DNA of 64,000 bases from Sthenelais limicola (GCA_942159475.1 OW804094.1:60694966-60758965); one strand, 5' to 3'. Counted from the first letter of the stretch, positions 11,124 to 23,752 are shown. Notes: generated by a model not told the origin, from the sequence alone. Numbers and translations are program-made.

Positions 11124-11606
11124 TTAGTCAGGGAATTTTAGGAGAAAAAAGGCTAATCTATGAACAAATTCCTTACCAAGAAATTTCCTCGCCAATGTGT
11201 TGGTAAAGGTGTCTATTAACATATTATGAAGTTATGAAGTATAGATTTTTTACTTCTATTCGGGAGGATTTTTTTAGCATCTTTTGTTCATTTTTTCCCA
11301 GTATCAGTAGATTAACTTGCTAAATACTGTCTGTATCAACCTTTTTCATGTTCCAATTGATTTCCCATGCCTTAAAACCTAAAAAGAAGTGTATTCACAC
11401 TTGATTATATGTTGATTCTACCCCAAGTTATGGAGTTTCAGAGTTTTAGTGGCAGCCATTTTTGTTTTCAGCTGTCACGTGTTTTCCTACGGGAGTTGAA
11501 TTTAACTGTTTTTTTAAAATATGTTAATAGACACCTTTACCAACACATTGGTGAAGAGATTTCTTGGTAAGGAATTTGTTCACAGATTGTAATATTCCCT
11601 GACTAA
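11124..11606. repeat. 483-bp inverted-repeat element with ~100-nt arms
   Basis: TTAGTCAGGGAAT (11124-11136) is exactly inverted as ATTCCCTGACTAA (11594-11606). Complementarity extends inward through ACAAATTCCTTACCAAGAAA and GGTAAAGGTGTCTATTAACA to about 11225, and on the other side from about 11518. The ~290-bp centre is unique and AT-rich. This is the structure of a foldback or MITE element; no clear target duplication was found. It lies between exons B and C. Confidence 0.75.
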
Positions 11607-13304
11607 TTGAGATTGGGCGGTTGGGAATAAACAATTTTGGATATTAATTAATTGATATTGATATACGCAAAATGTTTAATGCAAATATAAGAGACCTTTT
11701 TTTTTCTTTTTTTTTATTACCATTTTGGCCGTACAATTTACAAATACAAATACAAAAAGCGCCTGTCCAACATGTGGATGTTTTCTCGCGTCTCCTCAAT
11801 TCATTAGTAGATCAACCTTACACTTTGTCATTTACCTTTACAATTACCCTATTATAAGTTTACACAATAATGTATTTCATCCTTAGTGGTTGCTTAATCA
11901 CGGCCCTTATCTCCTCACAATTCTTCATCTTCCAAATCGAACTATTAAACAACGATTAATTTTACATCTAATCAACTTATTAGTGTCATAATACCGTTTA
12001 CCAGTTTTTGCGAACAGCTACAATTCCATTTAGATGCTGTTTATACTCACCATCGCCTAGCCCTTATGAGGGCTTTACTAAAAACTGGCATCTGGATGAA
12101 CAATTGTATATTTTTCTGCTTACAATTCCCGTGAGAATAAATAGTATTCTAGTGTCAATTACCGTTGCTACACAGTGGTTACAATGTCCTGGTATAATCG
12201 CCGATTTCCATATCCTACTTACATTAAGACAAATGCAATGATGAACAAGAGTGTCATTTCCCTATACTACTTACGAATGATGACATTGACCGCGTAGTGA
12301 ACTAAGTCATATATCTCTTCCAGATTATTGGAACTAGCAAGAAAGCCATATCACTGTATATGTGAGCCGGTAGTTAGGGAGGGGCATGCCATTTCATGGC
12401 TGCAGTGCAATTGACCCTCCAAGTCCCTTACCAATCAATCCTTGACCGAAAAGAAGTAGTAATCCCACTGACTCAATTAGTAAGAATTAGATCAGTCCAT
12501 CACCCCTACAGCTACTGCGATATGTCCTCGGGGGAGGAAGGGGCCAGATGTTGGGGAGGAGGACACATGGGGTGCTCCTCAGCATGACATGGTCCATAAC
12601 AAGGCAGAGTTCATTTTGTGTTACATGCCTCACGCCTATATTTTAACTTAATCCCACTTATATCTATGTTTTCCATGATAGATTGTTTTCCATTGTAACG
12701 TTTTTCATGTGAAATATAATGAGTTTAGAGTTTGGAACTGATATAAATTCATTAAATTTCAATAAAGTTATTTTATATCGTTTTTCCTGTAGTACGGTAC
12801 ATGGAGTTTAGTTGGGTATAAATGCGCAAGGGATGTTATACTTATTTGCATGCGATCGCCTAACAATTCCCAACACCATGGATCTTTTTTATCTTCTATT
12901 AGTAGCGTATCCCGGGGCTGGGAATCTCCCATAGGAAGACACCTAATTTCAATCATGGGGGAAATTAATACCGCGTGCATTGAGAATGCATGATTCAGTT
13001 CCATGCATGCTTCGCAATTAGCATGCATCCCGGAATAAGTTCTGATAGCTGAAATATCGCGTAAGGAATGAATAGTCCCCAACATAGTTAATTTCTGATA
13101 GCAGATCTGTACTGTTTGGAAAAACTATTTGTCCTATTAATGTCAACAAATGTCAAATATAGGAGGTATACATATATAATTTACCACATGTTCCAAGTGT
13201 GAGTAGTATATGGAAAGTACGGTTATGCTATGGGGAGGTTTATTGTAACTGTTTCACTACATCTTAATGATTTGTTTAAGCACTGATTATTACGTTATTG
13301 ACAG
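11607..13304. other. presumed intron
   Basis: AT-rich DNA without a convincing exon. A possible acceptor near 12326 is followed by an open phase-2 frame of about 15 codons and GTAGTT. This is too weak to list as an exon. Confidence 0.4.
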
Positions 13305-13418
13305 GTTACGGTAGCACACAGGTTAAAGTTAAAGGACCCCTCTGGTATACAACTACTGAGTGTAGATCCGAAGACCAAGCCTGTGGTGTTCCCTCTGAAC
13401 CGGTGGCGACATCTCATG
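13305..13418 (+). CDS. candidate internal exon C of unidentified gene
   Basis: The exon lies between an acceptor at 13303-13304 and donor GTTAGT at 13419. The open frame reads YGSTQ, then VKVKGPLWYTTTECRSEDQ, then ACGVPSEPVATSH, phase 1 at both ends. Phase 1 entry matches exon A and phase 1 exit matches exon D. A second in-frame acceptor (AG at 13320-13321) would start it in phase 0 and match exon B. Two cysteines and the Thr/Ser-rich composition suggest a secreted or lumenal domain, but I recognise no family. Confidence 0.5.
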
Positions 13419-13559
13419 GTTAGTTTGAGATTCACACTAGAAGAGCCCGATATGTGCAACAATTTGTACCACTGCAGGATCTTTGTTGGACCATCGATTC
13501 CGATGTCTTTCCTCCATGGTGTGAAAACACTACTTCAATGTTTGGCAGGTAAAGCTAAT

Positions 13560-13590
13560 ACCAGTCTATAGTTGTTAACTATAGACTGGT
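13560..13590. repeat. perfect 14-bp inverted repeat, 3-nt loop
   Basis: ACCAGTCTATAGTT / AACTATAGACTGGT around GTT, immediately followed by a second palindrome TTAACTAGTTAA. It lies about 140 nt into the intron after exon C. Possibly a relic of a palindromic transposon end. Confidence 0.8.
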
Positions 13591-14010
13591 TAACTAGTTA
13601 ACTATTAAATAGAATTCCAGCCTATTGCATTATACCACTAACCATATGGGAGAACACATTGTTTTCAAATTCAACCTATAATCCATATAATATACAGGTA
13701 GAGCGATTTCTAGGAAAGGAAGTAGAAATCCATATAAGGAATAGATGGGTTTCTTTGTCCCGAATGTTCTCGGAATTTGTTATATTACAAACCCCTTTAC
13801 TCTTCTGTAGAGGTCTGTCCCCCCTCTCTGGATGTCGTCGTATGAGGTTTGTGAAGGTATCTGGGGTGGAAATGTGATTTTGAAGCCTTTTTTAAATTGC
13901 TATCTCTACACTCTATTTATAGCCTGGGAAAGCCCCTGTGAGATACTACGTCATTGCCCATAACCTACGTCCAGGGAGACCTAAACATATGGGTCATATT
14001 TTCAGAAAAT

Positions 14011-14221
14011 GCACAATTGGCAGCTGTCCACATTTGATAAACACTGCTCAATTAGGCTGCAATTTGGGCAATACTAGGTAAATTTGAGTATGTTCAGCAT
14101 TGCATTGATTCTAGCAATCTGTTTGGTTAGATTGAACTGTATTTTGAACTTTATTTTCGTCTGAAATCTGGGTTATTTGAGAGGATTGGTGAATGTGAAT
14201 TGTACATTTTCTGAAAATCTG
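14011..14221. repeat. dispersed repeat family, copy 2
   Basis: Matches 2151-2335 (and 2368-2402) in order and orientation, for instance GTTTGGTTAGATTGAACTGT against GTTTGGTTAGGTTGAAATGT. It ends exactly where the purine tract begins. Confidence 0.65.
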
Positions 14222-14224
14222 GCC

Positions 14225-14620
14225 CACATGCAGAGGAGTGGAAGAGTGAAGAAGAGGGTGTAGGAATAGGAAAGGGGGAGGGGGAGGGAGAGAAGAGGGG
14301 GGAAAGAGAGGAGGGCAAGGATGTAGGGGAAGGGAGAGAGGGGAGGGAGAGAAAGGGGGGAGGGAGAGCATGTGGAAGAGGGAGGGAGAGGGGGAGGGAA
14401 AGAAGAGGGCGGGGAAAGAGAGGAGGGAGAGGATGTAGGGGAAGGGAGAGAGGGAAGGAAGAGAAAGCGGGGAGGGGGATGCATGAGGAAGAGGGGAGGG
14501 ATAGAGGGGTTGGAAATTAGAGATGGGGTTGGGAGATAAAAACCGGTATGAAAGTCAGAGAAGAGGGAGAGGGAAAAGAGGGAGAGGGGGAAGTGTGGGG
14601 AGAGAGGGTGACCGTCCGGA
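14225..14620. repeat. ~400-bp polypurine (GA-rich) tract
   Basis: Almost uninterrupted G/A on the plus strand, made of GGGAGAGAGGGGAGGGAGAGAA-like units with a loose period. The complementary strand gives long Pro/Ser/Leu frames that are low-complexity artefacts. Such tracts can form intramolecular triplexes and stall replication. Confidence 0.9.
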
Positions 14621-17600
14621 GGACGGGTACTTTGCTAGTGATACTATAAAATGAGAGTGATACATCGGCTGAAGCGAATATATATATACCGTATATATAA
14701 TTCCATTGATACCAATACAAAATACTCCATTCTCGTCATATAGATCGTGCCTTGAAACCGCATGATTATCTACAACACGAATATATATCAATAGGGCTCA
14801 TTTATATCCTCGAAAACAGTAGATCCCTTGACTAAAATATCACTGTGGCCGTACTGAATGTTATTCACTCTATGATATAGGACTTCCACTCTAGGCCAAA
14901 GAGGAAAACCCTTTGTTTATGGACTCATTATTGCCTTTATTTAATTACGTCCGGGTCCTTTGATCTTCTAAGTGAGTGATCCAGTGGGTTTGAGAGCACA
15001 CATTGCTCCTCGATCTCTCCATCCCAGGTCTCTAGAACGACTGGCCTGCATAAGAGCAACCAGAACCTTTGTCTGGTTTTATTCATCGAATATTTACTTG
15101 ATCGGAACATAGTCCATGTGGTACTTAATAATTAGTTATGAATTAAACTCTTTATTTCTTCATAAATAGTCTATTGTAAAGCTAACTAGAATATCTTTTC
15201 AGGGTTCATCATCGATTTGTAGACTACCTCTAGGCTAATCATTGATCAATATCGCTTTGATATCCCTTCATACAATGGAATATAAAATCACATTCAAAGC
15301 CAATTGACAAAATAGAAAATCACATTCCTTATGTCTCTCTGGCATTTTTCAGAAACCTTACCTTGGGAAATATTTATGTGTTCTAATTCGATTTCCCCGA
15401 AATGTGAAGCAGCCACGCGAGTCATTCATCTTTGCCAAGGAAGTTTTTTTTACTTGAAAAAAAAACCAACTTGTTTGTCGACTCCGGGAAAGTTGAGGTT
15501 TCGAAAAAAAGTAAAGCTTTAAAAATATAAAGGAATCGAAGCCATTGTTTTACCAAGATGTCAGGGGGAGGTATGGCAGCATTTTGCAGTAGGTTATCTT
15601 CTCACATGGCGGTCTAAATGCCTGGGTTTGGCAGACATTTCGCTGGAGGCGATGCCAATGTGCACTAAATCCACGTGGCATATCAGAGTGTCTTGCTGAG
15701 AAAGCACAATGGAGGCCCTTCTTCCTCGTAACAACCCTATCATTTGCGTCTTTTGTCATCAGGATCGGCCTTCCCTCATTAGTCTAGTCACAGAGGCTTA
15801 CACACAATTCAGAGGTTAGCATAAAAAGACCCAATTCCCGACTCAGCTCGGCGAGTAAACCGTCTTGTTTCTCCCAAAGTGGCCACACACTGTGAGACGA
15901 TACACGCCGGGGTTACAACCTCTCCCTTCATAATGCAACTGCTTCCTTTTGAGCCAATCGTAATTTCTTGAACAATTTTCCACTCGCTTGCCAAATAATC
16001 ACTAAGACTCCTCTGCTCTCCCCATTCTCTGGAAAAAGCCCGATGATTGAGGTAACATGGTTAATTAAGAGAATGAACGTAGCTGATTAGAGCCGCTTCC
16101 ACAAAGACAATGCTGAAACACAAGAGAGTCTTGGAAGGGTTCGTTTTGTGGAAAATGAACTCTCCGAGTAGCTCGCATCATGACACAGCACAAATTGCCC
16201 GGACCCACAAATGACCCACATTAAGGGGGCTCACATCTCAGACAGATTTCTTTCGGTGAAGCTATAGGCCCTTCCTTTTACTTTCTAGCAGGGCCTATAG
16301 CTTTTATCGTTTCCATCTAGACTGGTTTTCCTGCATGGATCTGTGTGGAACCTATTTCGCGTCGATCGTTAAAAGAAATGGAAGAGATTGGCGCGTTGGG
16401 TTACCCCATCAGTGGGTGCGTCTCGGCGCACTGGTGTTCTTTGAAGAACATTTCACCGTGGCATTATTGAGTCGAAATTTGTGCAATTCAGTCGGCCCAT
16501 ACCTGGAGGCGTGTGCCGCAATACTATAATCCCATTTCGCCGCGGCTTCCCACCATTTGCCACAGTCAATTTCTGCGTCTGCGCAAAGCAGGAAACAACA
16601 TCAAACAACAATATTCTTGTGGCCACAGAGTCCAATAGAGCAGACTTTTGTTGCATGTAGTTTGGACGTATCAGGGTGTCCAGGCCCATGCTGTGCCTGA
16701 TTAGATCCTTACACTTCCATCCTGGTTGATCAAGTTAGGGCAACAAGTCCAGCGACAAACCAGCGCTAAATCCCCGCCAAATTTACTCCCGCGCGGCCAA
16801 TTGTCGTCTGCGAAAACGGAAGTAATGTGATCGCATACTAAAAAACGAGTCATGGTTCATGGTATCGGCGCGAAAAGGGAACAGGGGTATAAAATCAAGT
16901 AGATAGGCCTATGCCTACTAAAAAGGCTGCTGATTATCGTGTGTACAGTCATCAATATTTGAATCTGGTGGAAATCTCTTCACATTGTCAGAACCACACT
17001 GATTTGTTGAATATTGCTGGCGCGGTAGTTGCGTAGCCTCAGGTCACTTTCTTCCAAATCGATGTTATAGGCTAGTGAAAGTTTTTGTGGTACTGACCGC
17101 TATAGTAGACGTCAAATCTGATCAGCAAGGCTTTTTCCCCTGGAATCTGGACACTACTGGGGTGGCCAGAGAAAGTAGACAACTTTATGGACATTGCCAC
17201 CACCCTCTTTCTCCTTGCGAGCGACAATCTGTCCACGGGCGATGGCGGTCGGCGAACCTGTCCACGGGCAATACTCTGTTGGTCTCCCGCCCGTCGCTGA
17301 CCCGATGTCGGCGACACCTTGCACCTCAGGCGGCTGCCATTTACCGTCATTTTTCGCTCCCCACCTACTCTTCCCATCTACTCTAACAAAAACCCTGCCC
17401 AAGGCTGGCGCCAACATGAAACAATCCACCCCCACCCTCCTCGTCAATAAATTCATAATATCGAACACCGCTTTAAGGTATAACTGTCAGTGCTTATATA
17501 GAGAGAACTCTGCCTCCCGTCCGCCAGAACCGGTTAGGTTCTCGACTAGGTTTATTCTAGACCATGGTTTCAGTCGTTCAACAAAGCAACCTTTTCTCCA

Positions 17601-17698
17601 TGATGTAAAAGAAGGAGAGGGACATTATCAGTGGAATTAATACCTGGTATTACCTTTGTGTCCAGCCTACACACGTTGGTTGCCCTTCTAATCCACAG
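14621..17698. other. presumed intron
   Basis: No convincing exon. GC content rises at 17170-17390, giving overlapping frames on both strands (about 148 codons on plus, 104 on minus), but none carries a recognisable motif, and the two strands look equally open. A short hairpin flanks the GGCCTATAGC words at about 16263-16303. Confidence 0.4.
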
Positions 17699-17769
17699 GT
17701 CTACGACTCCATGTCATTCGCAGTATGATGTCTTTAAACGAAGAGGACGCGAGGAATTTAGCACTGACT
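17699..17769 (+). CDS. candidate internal exon D of unidentified gene
   Basis: A 71-nt exon between an acceptor (TGCCCTTCTAATCCACAG, AG at 17697-17698) and a consensus donor GTAAGTAT at 17770. It enters in phase 1, matching exon C, and leaves in phase 0, matching exon E. The open frame reads LRLHVIRSMMSLNEEDARNL then ALT. Phase agreement on both sides is the main support. Family unknown. Confidence 0.55.
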
Positions 17770-17788
17770 GTAAGTATTTTTTTTTAAC

Positions 17789-17855
17789 AGAATTTTATTC
17801 AGGTTTATTTACATTAATGACGCCCTCACCTCAGAGGTGATGTTCTTAGCACCCT
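17789..17855 (-). repeat. retrotransposon-like 3' tail, copy 2
   Basis: On the minus strand: CATCACCTCTGAGGTGAGG hairpin, GCGTC, then AATAAACCTGAATAAAA. It shares this layout with 3866-3952. It sits only 19 nt into the intron after exon D. Confidence 0.45.
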
Positions 17856-20036
17856 AATTTTCATTCAGGCATATCGAGTGGTAATCAAATACATACAATC
17901 AAGAAATAAATATATCAATATTTTCAACTCACTAGCCATGTTTGTTCTTGATATTATCATTATACATGAATCATTACTATTTTTAAAAGAACAATTATAG
18001 AAAAGAAAACATGATATGAAATGAGATGATGAGGGATGAGTAGAGAAATAATGGGGTATACATGCAATGTATACAAGTATACATGCAATCTTTGGCAATA
18101 TCAACCGTTATATATTCATCCATCCATGGGTAAATTCCACCTGACAAACCATTCCATCCCTAGTCCTATACACGTGTATACATTCTATTGGGATCTGGCC
18201 AAGCACATTCTTTAAGCATATATGTAATACTTTCTAATTATTCAAAACTAAAGGACTATAAGCTGAACAACTGGAAGAAAGTTGTAAGAATAGTTCCTTG
18301 AATTAGCCTAAACAATATAGACGAATGGTTGACTTGATTCTCTTGCTCTCAGAGTGAAAGCCTCTTGCATTTATCAAGCTGATTACAAGACTTGCTCCTG
18401 TGCTGGGTTCAAAGGTCAGGGCTACCAACCTCCTATTACCGTCTGTATTAGCCTAATAGAAGAGCGAGCCAGAAATTGGTCGTATTACGCTAAGATTACG
18501 GGGACACGATCGCTAAGGAAAGGGGGGACCTGCTTCCCTTTCATGTCCAAGAAGTCACAAAGGCGTGGGCGGGAGATCTGCGGGAAAGTCACCGGTTTCT
18601 AACCCAGCACCACAAAAAACAACGCCAGTTTTGAATTTGAATTGACGAATGCATTGCTTATTTTCCGTTATGATTATATAGCTAAGTATGTCTCTAATTG
18701 GTGTACTAACTTGAAGATTCAATCGTCTTAAATTTGTGAATATTAAATAGTAAGTTGCAAAGAATATTTTAGATTTAATGGGGAGATATAGATGTATAAG
18801 AACTAGAACTATTAAAGCACATGCTTTAAATAATTTTGGGACTACCTGCTTGTGTTGGATTGACTCGGATCGAAAGAAACCGGGTGAGAATCCGGTCTAA
18901 CAAGAAAAGGGAACTTGTATCATCGGCTATCTATACCAAGGTAGTCTTCTGGAAGTAAGGGGATTTGAAATAGCACCACAAGTGATGTGCACCAAAGAGT
19001 ATGTGTCTATATAATATGGGCCCCTGTCGTAGCTGAATTCCTGTATAGCTTATAAGAATGCTGTGTCCGCTGAAGCAGGATTGAGAGAGTGAAATGGTTT
19101 AGAACTTCTTTAACAAATATAAGATAAGTATGTGTATCTGGTACATCCCTTAACAATGCCAGATGTCCACCAAGACCCAGCAAGCATGAAGCTGATTATC
19201 AACCAACGATACAATGCCCTCTTTCCCCCTGCTTCTTTTCAGTACTCAAAATCAGTGTATACCCTAAAGGCATGCTGTACTAGCACACAGCCTGCAAGTT
19301 CAAATTCAATAAACCTCTAACAGACCTCCCCCGTTTTTCCCATATAATGAAGGATAAACAGAAATTCTATTTTGTTCGCCAGGGCCCGCGTGCTTTTTGA
19401 TGATACGGTGCGAAAGAGACATTTTGCAGGAAAGAGATTCAATTATTATAATTCCACCCGACCCCAGCACCTTCTCACCTATCAATGATATATTATAGGC
19501 CCAACAAATGACAGGTCCTATTCCATTAACAGTGTTTGGTTGGGAGAACAACAGACAGCACCTGTCACCTTCGTTTAGCGTTTTCTGAAGTTAATGAATG
19601 GGAATTTTTAGGTATGAGTGTTGTCAACAACAAACTGTACAGAAGCTCGACAAGTTTCCTTGGTCTGGAATTTCGCGAAAGTTTGACGTGCATTTTTTTC
19701 CGCTAAGCTTTCTTTTAAGCTGATATATCGCCTCTTCTCTAAGAAATAAGAAATATGTAGTGCCATGTATACTAGATTATTAATCATATACTGTCCTGGA
19801 TATAATCTATATAGATCGTGGAGAAATCCAATTAATTCATTCGCGACCTCATTAACTTTCATGAATTTACCAACAACTATAGAGGTTTTACATGTACGTT
19901 CAAAGTATTCCTACAACTAACGGGTTCAACCAAAATCAACGCTTTCATTTTGAGCCATGAAAATAGTTACGGTGGAAAACCTTGTGGAAATAGACCAATG
20001 GCATATTATATATTCATAACATTTTTCTTCTTATAG
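17856..20036. other. presumed intron
   Basis: AT-rich sequence without a supported exon. GGGTTCAAAGG at about 18405-18415 faintly resembles a tRNA B-box, but no tRNA cloverleaf can be drawn. The intron ends with a strong pyrimidine tract before AG at 20035-20036. Confidence 0.4.
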
Positions 20037-20279
20037 ATTGCTACTGGATCTGAGTCCAGCTCCCGTCTAACACGAAGAATTCAGCCTCTGTGGGATCAAC
20101 ACCGAGAACTATTGGAAGACCTAGGGTACAAGAAGATCCACAAACATCACCGTACTGTGCTATACTCTCATTCCCCCGGGTCAGGTTTATTTGCTGCAAG
20201 TGGAGGCAGTTCTCTTAGGGATGTATGGGACTGCCAAAAAGACTGTGCCAGAGTCGATGGTTTAATGTGTTTTGATTAA
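20037..20279 (+). CDS. candidate terminal coding exon E of unidentified gene
   Basis: It follows a classic acceptor (ATTTTTCTTCTTATAG) and is open for 80 codons in phase 0, closed by TAA at 20277-20279. The frame contains RIQPLWDQHRELLEDLGYKK, then HKHHRTVLYSHSPGSGLFAA and a Cys-rich end WDCQKDCARVDGLMCFD (C-x3-C-x6-C). The end suggests disulphides, so a secreted or lumenal protein such as a Golgi enzyme is possible, but I do not recognise the family. Joined by phase to exon D and upstream exons, it would close a plus-strand gene spanning at least 11.7 kb. An AATAAA signal lies 377 nt after the stop. Confidence 0.6.
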   Translation: MATGSESSSRLTRRIQPLWDQHRELLEDLGYKKIHKHHRTVLYSHSPGSGLFAASGGSSLRDVWDCQKDCARVDGLMCFD

Positions 20280-20655
20280 GACTAATTTAAATCGTCACTC
20301 TTTCAAAACTGGTGATAAACATGATCACTGGTCATGCACCATTTCATGGACGGAACTTTACTGTCATTTTTTAGGACAATCCCAAACGTGAGAAAACTAA
20401 TTCGACTCAAGAAACACTTCTTTTTTCTCTTTTTCTTTTCTTTTTTACCAAGGAGCGATGTGCAAGTTGTAAAGAAGTATGGTCAATTAATTACCGAAAT
20501 ATGATATATGAAAAAGCTGATAAGAAAAACGCCTATTACATATAGTTCCACCATGTATCGTATCAGATTACAAAGGTCACATAATATTTTCTTTCCGTCA
20601 AATTGATTTAATCCATACTATCCAAAGAATTCATTTTTTGTCGATGTAATACTTG

Positions 20656-20661
20656 AATAAA
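20656..20661 (+). promoter_or_regulatory. AATAAA poly(A) signal for the gene ending at 20279
   Basis: The first AATAAA after the TAA at 20277-20279, followed about 20 nt later by a T-rich stretch (TTTTTTTTATTAC). This defines a 3' UTR of about 400 nt. Confidence 0.55.
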
Positions 20662-20699
20662 GAGGACAAGTTGCAAGGTTTTTTTTATTACTTTTATTG

Positions 20700-23600
20700 A
20701 CAATTATTTCTAATGTAACAAGTAAACGATGACAAACAACTTAAAAAATAAGAGCAAGATATCATAGATCTGCTAAGTATTCGATATAACAGAGACTAGG
20801 GGCACTGACTTAACAATTATTTAATAACAATCTATTAGCAAACAAAACATTCGTGTGATAGAAAATGGTTACCAAGGATCTTGGGGATCTTCGCAGTACA
20901 CTTTGCACAGCCTAGGGGCTGTATTGATCAATCTCCAGATATAAAGGTAGGCCTGAGGCCTAACACGGACCTACATACATCGTTACCGAAGGCTCTCCAT
21001 CCAGAACAATAGCCAGAGACATGGAAGCTACATCAGGGACCATTAGAGCTGGTCTCCTCAGCGAATAGCAGAGGTTTTGATTACAGCAATACCATTGTCT
21101 TGGGGCTTTGAGTGGGACAGGGCAGGTTTATTCAGAAAGGGTCCTCTATGTCAAGGGTTTTGAAGTGTTTAATACGAAGGTACTTATGTAAGTGATGAAG
21201 CTACTTCCCAGACAGTTGGTATTTAGTGATAGATTGATATGAGTCAGAGAAAAAAGAAGAGCCCTTTGGGGCCTCGGAGCCTTTGAGACATTGAAAAAAA
21301 GTCCCCACCTTTTATTGGATTTGCTTCTTCCGACAATAACATTTAAGGATCAGTTTTACTCCCCGAGTCTTTGTTTGGAGTTGATACCGTTTTACTTACT
21401 CATGGTGAATGACCATCAAACCAACATATTTTTGGGCGTTAGTGATTGATGGAGCATAGTGAGAATTGTGTATAGATTAAAGTGGACACCGGTCAGCAAA
21501 ACCTGGACGAGGACCACAGAGAAAAGCTTATGTATAGCCAAGACCGTGGCTGTCCATTTGTTAAAGAGGAATCGGGGCTTGAGGTAACACCCCGGGAGTT
21601 TTACCTGGAGGGTATTCAACGCCTATAGCTACCCCAGCAGAAGGACGCCCTAGGTGGATGGTTTTCAGGGTCTTCATCGCGCCGTATAAATGAGATAGGT
21701 GCCTCCTCAATGCTTCCCAGTAGCCCGACTGCCTGTATTGTACTCTCCATCCTTTCACTCAGGTTCCCAATGCCTCGAGCCAACTCTCTGAGTCCTGGCC
21801 TCCACACTCACTTCTTCTTGCCTGTGGCAATAGTAAACAAGTGAAAAGATGAAAGAGGACTGGCCAGACCTCGCGTACAGAAACTGTCAAACTCGCCAGA
21901 TTAATTGAAAAGTCCATCTGCCTCAAGGTTCAAACTTTTTGTTGAAATTTTTGGTAAATTCCCCAGGCACGGTTTACCCCATAAGTCTTGGCTTGTAAAG
22001 AGGACCTTCTGCCTCCAGCTTTACCATACAGATTTCCCGTCGACATACGGCCCACCTTTATGTGCCATTAGATGTCGCCAGCTTTTAATTCATCAAAATA
22101 CAGTGCCAAAAACATTCCCCAATCCGAACTTTATTAATAAACAGATAATTGGTCAATTACATGATGAGCCAGAGCTAAAAAAAAAAAAAGCTGATGAAAC
22201 TTTATGCAAAACATGTGATAGGTGGATTCTTCAAAGACGATGGGGAAATGAAAAATCAGATCACATTATTTATTATCAATTCGAATAAGCATCACACGTT
22301 CAGAATCATACCCTTAATCCTATTTTCATTCAAAGACATAGAAGTATTTGCTTGCCCGAAAATACAACTACAGATAACCGATAAATGCTTAAATTCATCT
22401 GCGAAAATATAGTGTACAAAAGCCAAAACATGCACCGCTCGTCATTGCTGCCATATTTGGTATAATTGATATTGCTGGAGGGATCCCGCCCCTCATAAAC
22501 CACTGCCTCCCATAAGTCACCCTCACACCCTGGGACAAGGTCTTTGCCCCTCCAGGGTCCAGCAGGAGCCCACCAAGGCAGAACCAGCCTGGCTGCCTCA
22601 AGCCATGTGGAAGGCGCCGCACTCTCCCACAAGTGACGAGCGATCAGAAAAAAGGTGGCAGGGTAAACAGAAGAGTAAATCACCCTGGGCGAAACTCCCA
22701 CCTTGATGCACAACACAGAAATCATTGCGAGAAATGTTCCTGGTTGACATCTTGTGTCCATCCACAACTGCTGCTTAGCGATACGTAGCTAATTTCCACA
22801 TTTATTTTACTTTCGATTTGTGATTTTTCTGAGGACATTAGCAAAGCACTACAGTTTAATTTGAAAATAGATTATTGTGATATGGATGCAAGTTCGAAGG
22901 ACGGGAGAATTTTGTTATCGCTTGATTTGGATAGGATTTCGGTTTTCAATCCGTGGGTATGGGACCTAGCGGTACCAGATAGGAACTGAAAGGACCTCTA
23001 GTGGCGGAATTTTTCATTGCCTCAAGCATGAGAGTGTTCTTTTCCTTCGGCTTTTCTCTCTTCTCTTCCTATCTCTGCCTTAAAGTCAGAGCTACATTTT
23101 CTTTCTATATACCCAAATTGGTTAATAAATCTTGATACCATGCAATTGATCTGGTCTTTGTATAGGATTTGACCCTGTTTAATCACCTACTATGGCAGAT
23201 AATGGCAAGACTATGTACATATATTCAGGCATTTCTAGATATAGACCATATTTATCTTCTTGGGAACGTATGCGTTTATCCGACCATTAATGATTTCCAA
23301 GAGAGAACTAGTTCTTGAGTACAGAACATATGTACATCCACTACACAAAGCCTTGATTTGGATAGGATTTATAATAGTGATTTTCCTCTATAATTCACAC
23401 GAAGACATTCATAAGTACAGTTACAATGCTCTAAACTAAATGGAATTTGTTCCCTTGTTAACCTACCATTTCCCGACCCTGTTGCACAGAGAACTCAGCA
23501 GGTCTTCAATCCTCAACGACGTCTACTGTTTTCCACTGTGCGAATGAAATAAAATATTGGTGTTTTGTGAATATCCTCCTTATTAAGCTAGAATGTGTGT

Positions 23601-23752
23601 GGGTTGACCATGGAATTTTATAGGTTATGACAAAGAACCAAGGTCTTTGAATTCCAGCCATGAATGTTTCATTAAACCCTCCGATCAAAATACTTATGGA
23701 TCTACAATGACTCAAGAAATCTAAATCATAATTGCCCCCCCCCCGCCCCCCC

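Noticed and set aside
14111..14791. Several minus-strand Pro/Ser/Leu-rich frames
   Set aside because: They are the complement of the GA-rich tract; no domain and repetitive composition.
17154..17640. Overlapping frames on both strands (148 and 104 codons)
   Set aside because: GC-rich patch open in several frames at once, no motif, and no splice sites in suitable places.
22330..22767. 145-codon minus-strand frame
   Set aside because: Trp/Pro-rich composition with no recognised domain. The opposite strand is also fairly open, so it was left as a possible decayed repeat.
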